DNA of 64,000 nt from Daucus carota subsp. sativus (lineage: Eukaryota; Streptophyta; Magnoliopsida; Apiales; Apiaceae): NCBI RefSeq assembly GCF_001625215.2, contig NC_030381.2, positions 1,079,131 to 1,143,130 of the forward strand, written 5' to 3'. Below are positions 57,601 through 64,000 of this stretch, in pieces (positions within the stretch are counted from its first letter, which is position 1; each line of letters opens with the position of its first letter). Under the pieces are notes generated by a model. It saw nothing but the letters and a program-made list of their open reading frames with translations, did not search any database and was not told the DNA's origin. The position numbers were made by a program, and so were the translations under genes.

Positions 57601-59890
57601 AAATTTTCAGGATCTAAATCTAAATACATGTTTTTTTGCATCGTTGTGTGTGTTCAAAAGTAATTTAAATATAATACATAAATAAGACATTTTTTCATTT
57701 GAAGTTCTGTTGCAGAACCCTCACTAATACTTTTTTTTCATTTGAAGTTCTGCTGTAGAACCCTAACTAATACTAGAAATAAGATAATGGTTCTAAGGGT
57801 TCTCTCCATAATGGTTCTCTCTGGAACATGACCCTATATTACAAATATATGTGTGTGTGTGTGTCTTAGAAACTTCATCTGTACTTGAATTTCAAGTAGT
57901 GGTTGGTCTTAGTTATCTTGGTCCAAGCTACCACTTCACCTGGAGTTGGTTTCTTGTTGTTTTGACCAGTCTAAATTTCATATTATAGTCTCTTACTTAC
58001 CTGCTACTTTTACAGATTACTGCAAGATGCTGGCATGAGTGATGCAACTCAACTAGCTTGGTGAGAGATCAATATATACTCAACTTTCGAAAGTAGTTTT
58101 ATGAGATGTATAGATCTTTCTGATTACAATAGATGACCTGTTATGTCCTTTTTACAAGTCAATGATCATTAAAGATGTGTGAAATTGATGGCACGTTAAA
58201 GTTTTAAACTATTACTGTCAGATTATAGGAGTTGCTCGAAAAGACTCTCAGCCTTATATATTTGCCGACTACATCTCTTTCTTTCTTTTTTTGTTCTGCA
58301 GTGTTGTTGCTCCTCATCCTTTCTCTCTGTTTAAATTTATTTTAATATCTAAAAGGAAGACTTCTATAGCTTGAGATAGTTCAAACTAGCAAGTGTGTCT
58401 ACACGGGTCAAATATCACACTGAACATTTGCTAGGCATATTGTGTCTACAATTCTATGTAATTGGAATCCAGTCAACTAAATCACTATACTTCGACCTAA
58501 AGTAGAGCAGCTTGAGTTCATTAATTAAGTATAGTTGGATGAATCTCTAGTGCTATCTCACTAGTTATGATAAATCCCCAGTCTTATGATAACTATGCTT
58601 TACCAGTGTGTATAGACGTGCCAGCAATGTTAGTCGTTAGATTTGCAAGTTGTTTTAGCTGGCAACTGCCTATAATAAGATCATTATCTCCTTGAGGTTT
58701 CTGCTGCTTCTGTCTTTATGTGTTTATAAAATAGAAACGTCCTGCATCTTGCAGGGGGCTTGTCAATGACACATATAAGATGGATCTCATCCTTATACAT
58801 CCTCCGCATTTGATTGCACTAGCCTGCATATATGTTGCAAGTGTGCTGAAAGACAAAGAGAACACTACCTGGTTTGAAGAGCTCCGAGTTGATATGAACG
58901 TGGTACGTATCTACTGCTTTCTTTATGCTTTACAAATGTCTTTGTGCTTATAAAAATTTTCACCCTTTTACAATATCCAAGAAGATTTGAAATAAACTCT
59001 GCCTAGATAAATAATTTGGATATAGATTTTAGCAACTCCTCAGCTTTTCCCTCATCAATGGAACAAGATAATATATTTATTTTCTTTTTGCTAATTTTCT
59101 AGATAACCTTGCCATGTTCTGAGTAATTTTTACTCGGCAAATAATTGAATAGTAAAAGTATCACAAAAGACATGTACCTTTATTGTATAAATATGGACTC
59201 CCATAATCTTCATTATGCATGTCGGTTGTACATCCTCAGAACAATGGTATATTCGATGATAGCCAATTGATTATGCTCATTTGAATGCTATAAACATTGT
59301 ATGCTAAGTGCATGTGGATTATCTTATATAAACATTTGCTATCTTATATTATATGTCCCATTGTCCACTTCAAAAGATATCTTCTCTCTTTATTTGACAC
59401 AGAAGTTGTACAAGGTTTTTTTGGTAATACTTACTAGACGGATATAATATTCTGGTGCTTTGATTATGTCAGATTGTGTTATACTCCCGCTGTTTTGAAA
59501 TATAGGTCGCTTGACTTTTTGGCACACACTTCTAAGTCGTTTGACCGCTTAGTTAAAATTGTTGTTTTTAAATTTTTTTTTTTAATAAAAATATATGATT
59601 AATATTATAATTTAGAAGAAGAAAATTTTAAAAGTAACAATTTTAGCTAAGCGGTCAAACGATTTAGAAGTGTGTGCCAAAAAGTCAGATGACCTATATT
59701 TCAAAACGGAGGGAGTATTCGACTTTGTTAATTCTTAACAGGTTTGGATATGATTCTTTATTTTCTTATGTCATTCATTTAACAGGTCAAAAATATTGCA
59801 ATGGAAATATTGGATTTTTATGACAGCCATAAAATGATAACAGAGGAGAGGGTACATCTCGCCATGCACAAGCTAGGTTTTAAACAGTAG
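53516..59890 (+). CDS. CYCC1: Cyclin C (CYCC1-type), Mediator kinase module
   Basis: There are nine exons: 53516-53547, 53627-53733, 54373-54412, 55865-55909, 56584-56702, 56812-56926, 58016-58060, 58755-58902 and 59786-59890. All introns are GT-AG, and the 756 coding bases give 251 residues, close to Arabidopsis CYCC1. The N-terminus is MAANFWTSTQQKQLLDAEEV. The first cyclin fold contains RVVATAVTYMRRVYTRKSM and DPRLVAPTCLYLASKAEES. The second holds MDLILIHPPHLIALACIYVA. Cyclin C activates CDK8 in the Mediator kinase module, which couples RNA polymerase II to transcription factors. All exons keep frame and no disabling change is seen. Introns 3, 6 and 8 carry repeats and MITEs (separate entries). 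Introns are large for this gene because of these insertions. Confidence 0.95.
54606..54660 (+). repeat. (AT)n microsatellite in cyclin C intron 3
   Basis: About 20 TA units followed by TATATTATATTATAT. It is intronic, lies 200 bp after exon 3 and does not touch the splice sites. Confidence 0.9.
55433..55759 (+). other. Unrecognised 108-codon open frame in cyclin C intron 3
   Basis: It opens MISRWKSGRDVAANIIQVQG, is Lys/Asp/Ser-rich and hydrophilic in the middle, and ends LLMFLVYVTLMRL. I know no family for it. It lies on the gene strand about 100 bp before exon 4, but no cyclin C protein has such an insert and the flanking splice sites exclude it. It could be a captured gene fragment or chance. 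Confidence 0.25.
56991..57222 (+). repeat. 58-bp minisatellite, four copies, in cyclin C intron 6
   Basis: Units start at 56991, 57049, 57107 and 57165, each exactly 58 bp apart. The core is TGATGATGATAAGTTCTAAG, then CTAGGAAGCATAAT and AATTGATAG. Copies differ by a few substitutions and keep length, which suggests duplication by unequal exchange or slippage. Confidence 0.92.
57517..57835. mobile_element. MITE in cyclin C intron 6, 8-bp target duplication
   Basis: The ends AGGGTCACGCTCAAGAGAGA and its imperfect complement (ending ACATGACCCT) enclose 319 bp. ATATTACA is exact at 57509-57516 and 57836-57843. The interior holds two copies of TTTCATTTGAAGTTCTG. The 8-bp duplication points to hAT-like, although the termini are not classic. 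Confidence 0.85.
59484..59715. mobile_element. Stowaway-type MITE in cyclin C intron 8
   Basis: The 232-bp element has ends CTCCCGCTGTTTTGAAATAT and complement, with TA at 59482-59483 and 59716-59717. Inverted similarity continues inward (AAGTCGTTTGACCGCTTAG), so it can fold into a hairpin. It lies about 70 bp before the last exon. Confidence 0.92.
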
Positions 59891-60410
59891 ATGTGTTATT
59901 TGTTCAAGTTAATCAAACTCTGGCTGATTATCTGATACCTGATCATGTAATGATTATTGTACTGTTTCAGAACACAAACATTCAAATGATAATGTATAAA
60001 AGTCAATTGTTGAAAAAAGATTGTCAGCAGCCATATAATATTTAAGAAGAGGGGAATCTCAACTCTCGAGATTGAAAATGCCCCATCTTGTTGAGATTTT
60101 TTTTTTCCCTTCTTTTTCTGGTTCTGCTGTACACCAGTGTAGGTTAACTGAATGAATTGAGTGTTGGTGAAAGAAGAGCGCATGTTAACAACCATACAGG
60201 TCTGTTCAACTATGTGTGAGCTTTGAACTTCCAGTACCATGGGGGGTGGGTGTGTTGTGTAACACGTTAAACCTTGGACACTTACATTTCTGTTATGAAA
60301 ATTCAACTTTCAACTCTGCGTTTTTGTGGCCTAGCTTGATTGCTGCTGAATGTCTCCATGGACCACGATCCCGAATGTGAAAAAGATATGTTGATGTAGG
60401 CTAGCACTTA
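59891..60410. other. 3' flank of cyclin C
   Basis: Likely 3' UTR and downstream sequence. No clear gene is seen, and minus-strand open frames here are unconvincing. The right end holds the TTA target duplication of the next MITE (60408-60410). Confidence 0.35.
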
Positions 60411-60718
60411 TGTTGTGTTTGGTTGGGGAGAATAGAATGGAATGGAATGAAATGAGTAAAATTACTTGAAACTAATAGAGATAGGAGGGAAGTTTTGGAA
60501 TAAATTTAAGTGAGTGCAAAATGGCTATGATGAGATTTGAGAAGATATTGGGGGTAGGAGAGAATGAAGCATTCTATCTCAAATTGAAGGTATGATCCCT
60601 AGCACATAATATAAGGAATGGAATGGAGGTTGGAATGAAATTTGTTAACAATTATCCATAATATAGTTCATTTTTCATTCCATTCCTTACGAAATCATTC
60701 ACTCAACCAAACACAACA
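60411..60718. mobile_element. Tourist-type MITE (PIF/Harbinger)
   Basis: The perfect ends TGTTGTGTTTGGTTG and CAACCAAACACAACA enclose 308 bp, with TTA at 60408-60410 and 60719-60721. GGAATGGAATG words repeat inside in both orientations. The TTA duplication and GTTTGGTTG terminus are typical of Tourist elements. Confidence 0.88.
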
Positions 60719-60721
60719 TTA

Positions 60722-61290
60722 AGGAATCTTACAGCTCTCTGTCTTTTACGTTCTTGAGGGGCTCCTTCACATTCCAGGGAACCCAGAACTTTTTTTTGAT
60801 AAAACTTGAACTTTTTGATCAACACTATTTCCCACCAAAATTTGTCACCAACTGTGTTCGCCCTTCTTGTTATTTAGGGTACCTATTTTCGTCCAAATTT
60901 TTTTTCAGGATATTCATATTTGGAAATAATAAGACGTTCACGGTGCCCAGAAAAGTCCGGGAGCCTTCTTGAGGAACTTGTATGCCTGTGGACTATACAA
61001 GTCATCATTACCTGAAAAGAGGTAGGCCACTAGGCCAGCCATGCATGAGTTTCATGGTTGACAATAACAGCTCACCACTCGAATAGTCAAATGTTTTGAG
61101 TCTTGACCCACGTAAAACTAATTTCGTTTGTCAATATGTAGGATACATGTACTTCATGTCTGGTAGCACAAAACTGATGACGAGATACACCTTTTTTTTT
61201 TTTTTTTTTTTTTTTTTTTGGCAGTCTGCTACTTTGTTTGAAGTTCGAAGTAAAATTGTATTGTGTAAAGGCAGTTGCTGAGTAGATGTG
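60722..61290. other. Upstream region of the P450 gene
   Basis: No gene is seen. A T run of about 28 bases lies at 61192-61219. The word CTTGAGGGGCTCC near 60754 and GGGAGCCTTCTTGAGG near 60959 are similar but not clearly terminal repeats. Confidence 0.35.
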
Positions 61291-61299
61291 ATCTATAAA
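61291..61299 (+). promoter_or_regulatory. Probable TATA box of the P450 gene
   Basis: CTATAAATA lies 109 bp before the start codon and is followed by a C/T-rich stretch with CCTCTCTACTTG that would suit a transcription start. Confidence 0.55.
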
Positions 61300-61407
61300 T
61301 ACGTATACAATCCTCTCTACTTGTGCACTTCCTACTCCACACCCTTCACTGTCATATAGGATTCTTTTCATATATCCTTGCATCTTATACTGTTAGTTGA
61401 GACTAAC

Positions 61408-63119
61408 ATGGATCTGTCTCAATGTCTCCTTGCATTTTCTTTGTTTTTCCCTTTTTTTCTCATTGCTTACTATCATTTCAAAAGATATGGTGCAAACGCT
61501 ATTCGCCGCAAAGCCCCTCAACTTCCTGGAGCATTGCCCTTCATAGGCCACCTACATCTCTTAAGGGGTCAGCAGCCCTTGGCCCGAATTCTCGGGAACA
61601 AGGCTGATAGGTTTGGCCCCATTTTCTCTCTGCGGCTCGGACACCACTATGCAGTGGTGATTAGCAGTTGGGAGATGGTGAAAGAGTGTTTCACCACCAA
61701 TGACAGAAATTTTGCTACAAGGCCGACTATGTCTGTGTCCAAATACTTGGGATACGATTATGCAGCCTTTGCGATTTCCCCTCACGGACCCTATTGGCGC
61801 GATATTCGTAAGCTTGTCAATCTTGAGCTCTTAGCCAACCGCCAGCTCCAGAAGTTGAAGCACCATCAATCATCCGAGCTCAATATGGGCATAAGGGAAC
61901 TGTTCTTGTTATGCTCAGAAAATGGTGGACTCGCTAGCCATGTGACTATAAGCAAGTGGATTGATGACTTAACTTTCAACACAACCATAAGGATGCTTGT
62001 TGGTAAGCGATTTGATTCTAGTAGCAGTCCTGAGGATTTGCATATCAAAGAAGCCATCAAAAGAGTCTTGTATCTTGGTGGTGTATTTGTCGTGTCCGAT
62101 TTCATTCCAAGTCTTGAATGGCTGGACTTGGGAGGCTATTTAAACTCTATGATGCATACTTCCAAGGAAGTCGATGGTATTTTGAAGAAATGGCTCGAAG
62201 AGCATGTCCAGAAAAGAAAAGCTTGCGGTGCTAATGTTATCGACACTGATTTCATGGACGCAATGCTGTCAACTATCGGCGTGGATGACAAATCTATGGG
62301 ATATGACCGTGATACGATTATCAAGGCAACAATACAGGTAAGACATTAGTTGATAGATGCCGATACTAACGCACATATAGTCAGTACTACGGAGGTATCC
62401 TTGGCACACTCCAATGAAAAGTTGCAGTATTGTAATGTAATAAATGTTGATTTAAGTTAAAAATGACAATCTTACCTTGATATTTTTCTCAGGTTATCAT
62501 CATGACGGGGTCAGAGAGCATTTCTGAAACACTAATATGGGCGGTGTCATTGCTACTTAACAATCCAAACTCCCTGAAACTAGCAACAGATGAGCTGGAC
62601 CGCAATGTGGGAAGGCAGAGATGGGTAGCAGAGTCGGATATGAACAAGTTAACATATCTAGAAGCCATAGTAAAGGAAACACTACGTTTGTATCCACCAG
62701 GGCCCTTATCAGGACCCCGAGAAGCCACGGAAGATTGTTACATAGGTGAGTATTACATACCAAAAGGCACACGTTTAGTGGTGAACTTATGGAAACTGCA
62801 TCGGGATCCAAGAATGTGGTCTGAGGCTGAGCAGTTTCGTCCTGAAAGGTTTGTTGAAGAAAACAAGAATGTGAATCACAAGGGTCAGAATTTCGAGTAC
62901 ATTCCATTCAGCTCGGGGAGGAGAATGTGCCCTGCAATGACATATGGGTTCGAAATGGTCCAACTTGTATTGGCCCGCCTGCTTCAAGCTTTTACTATCT
63001 CAACCACCTTGGCGGTGGATATGGAGGAGGGTTTGGGAATTGCATTGCCCAAGGTGAATCCTGTTCAAGTCGTCATCACTCCAAGGTTGCCTTTGGAGCT
63101 CTACCACCAAAATATATAA
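61408..63119 (+). CDS. Cytochrome P450, CYP82-like
   Basis: Exons 61408-62337 and 62493-63119 (phase 0 intron) give 518 residues, the usual CYP82 length and gene structure. Residues 1-25 form the membrane anchor (CLLAFSLFFPFFLIAYY), followed by the hinge QLPGALPFIGHLHLL. The K-helix ETLR is at 372-375, the PERF motif FRPERF at 425-430 and the haem loop FSSGRRMCPA at 449-458, with cysteine 456 as ligand. Two departures stand out. The I-helix, usually GGTDTT, reads TGSESI, which lacks the conserved oxygen-activating threonine pair. The last glycine of the haem loop is alanine. CYP82 enzymes hydroxylate coumarins, flavones, terpenes or alkaloids in the ER membrane; the substrate here is unknown. 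The frame is intact, so this may be an active enzyme with altered chemistry. Confidence 0.92.
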
Positions 63120-63535
63120 GCCTGCTTTCTTTTTTACCAGAACCAACGCTGCTATTTATTTCCTAGTATTATCTAGTACCTTTGAGGGGGAAGTATGGTG
63201 TAAAAGAGTTGTAAAACACTCTTCAACATACAAAATCAGCATTCAATTCATGTCAGTTTCACATGCAATAACACAAAGTTTTCATCCCAACTACTCATAT
63301 CCGATGGAATATATAAATATTTGGGCAATTGTAAATACGGAATAATAAATTTGTAGAAAATGAAATATAATTAATTAATTAAATTAAATGGTGGTTGGAA
63401 AAGTAACTTAGCGGGGAGAAAGAGTTTGAGGTGTAGGTCGAAAGCAGGAGTCAAAATGAATTAGAGTAAGCCTACCGCAGCGTTTAGTTGAACCAAAAAA
63501 GGGACACAAAATATTAGAGTAATAAACTCGAAAGC
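63120..63535. other. 3' flank of the P450 gene
   Basis: AT-rich sequence with no gene or transposon end recognised. It probably includes the 3' UTR of the P450. Confidence 0.35.
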
Positions 63536-64000
63536 TCCGCCCGTAGGCAAGGTCGTAAAAATCGGAACTCGGTCCAACTCGGTTTGGTTCCGGAAAAATG
63601 AGTACTCGGAACTCGGGTGAGTACTCGGAATGAGTAATCGGATAACTAATCGGGTATTTTTTTTAATTAATTTTTTTTCTCTCATATATAGTTATATACT
63701 GATTAATAATAAAACTATCTAATAATATTAATATTTTAATAAAACACTTGAAATAATGAAGTTCAAATATAAGTTAATTGTTTGATAGTTTTTGACATAA
63801 TAATCATTCACAAGTTTTAATCATGAAACACATATACTTTCTAATTAATGTCAATACTTTACCAAAAAAAGATCAAAACATACATAAATTTACGTTTAGT
63901 CTCTTCTGAAATAATTTTCAAATAAAACAATAAAAAATTGATAAGTCAAACTCGGATATGACCTCGAGTACTCGGAGTCAAACCGAAGTTTGACCGATTT
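63536..64000. mobile_element. DNA transposon-like repeat cut by the window edge
   Basis: GTACTCGGAA, AACTCGG and GAGTAATCGG words cluster at 63560-63660. Related inverted words (CTCGAGTACTCGGAGTC, ACCGAAGTTTGACC) lie at 63955-64000, with an AT-rich core between. The arrangement matches the hAT-like MITEs elsewhere in the window, but the right end is missing. Confidence 0.45.

Noticed and set aside
60754-60972. Possible DNA element between GAGGGGCTCC and GGGAGCCTTC
   Set aside because: The ends are not convincing inverted repeats and there is no target duplication.

Overview
This window is nuclear DNA of a flowering plant, almost certainly a eudicot. It is AT-rich, its genes have GT-AG introns, and the recognisable genes are plant types (FBL12-like F-box/LRR protein, chloroplast J20-type DnaJ, C-type cyclin, CYP82-like P450, ceQORH-type quinone oxidoreductases). 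Most of the rest is transposons. The species cannot be fixed from the sequence alone; an asterid is a guess only.

Layout. 1-2095: mostly unrecognised, with a relic first exon of a mitochondrial ferredoxin/adrenodoxin reductase (MFDR-like) on the minus strand. 2096-16157: a complete, very young Athila-like Ty3/gypsy LTR retrotransposon on the minus strand. It has a 5-bp target duplication, 1955-bp LTRs with only two differences noticed, a tRNA-Asp-type primer binding site and one open 1818-aa gag-pol frame. Its 3' LTR was later hit by a 2473-bp CACTA element that carries seven CACGTG palindromes at 23-bp spacing. 16163-22300: LINE relic, Stowaway MITE, an FBL12-like gene split by a 491-bp element with an 8-bp target duplication, fragments of asparaginyl-tRNA synthetase and PPR genes, and nested hAT-like elements. 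22408-25660: a Helitron 3' end, a hAT MITE and a ~0.4-kb inverted repeat. 25921-34309: three tandem four-exon quinone oxidoreductase genes on the plus strand. 34310-43000: MITEs and a ~4.3-kb Helitron. 43203-43838: J20-like co-chaperone. 43.97-52.04 kb: two more Helitrons, a hAT MITE and captured RPA-like and RNase H-like fragments. 53516-59890: an intact nine-exon cyclin C gene with several repeats in its introns. 61408-63119: a two-exon CYP82-like P450. The right edge enters another repeat.

The host genes do not form a pathway: cyclin C acts with CDK8 in Mediator, J20 with chloroplast Hsp70, FBL12 in SCF ubiquitin ligases, the oxidoreductases in reactive enone or gamma-ketol reduction, and the P450 in specialised metabolism. 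The only functional cluster is the oxidoreductase array. The most noteworthy items are the transposon inside FBL12, which may be removable as a new in-frame intron; the G-box array in the CACTA element; the long inverted repeat near 24.6 kb; and the unusual I-helix and haem-loop residues of the P450. All calls come from reading the sequence; no alignments or database searches were run.
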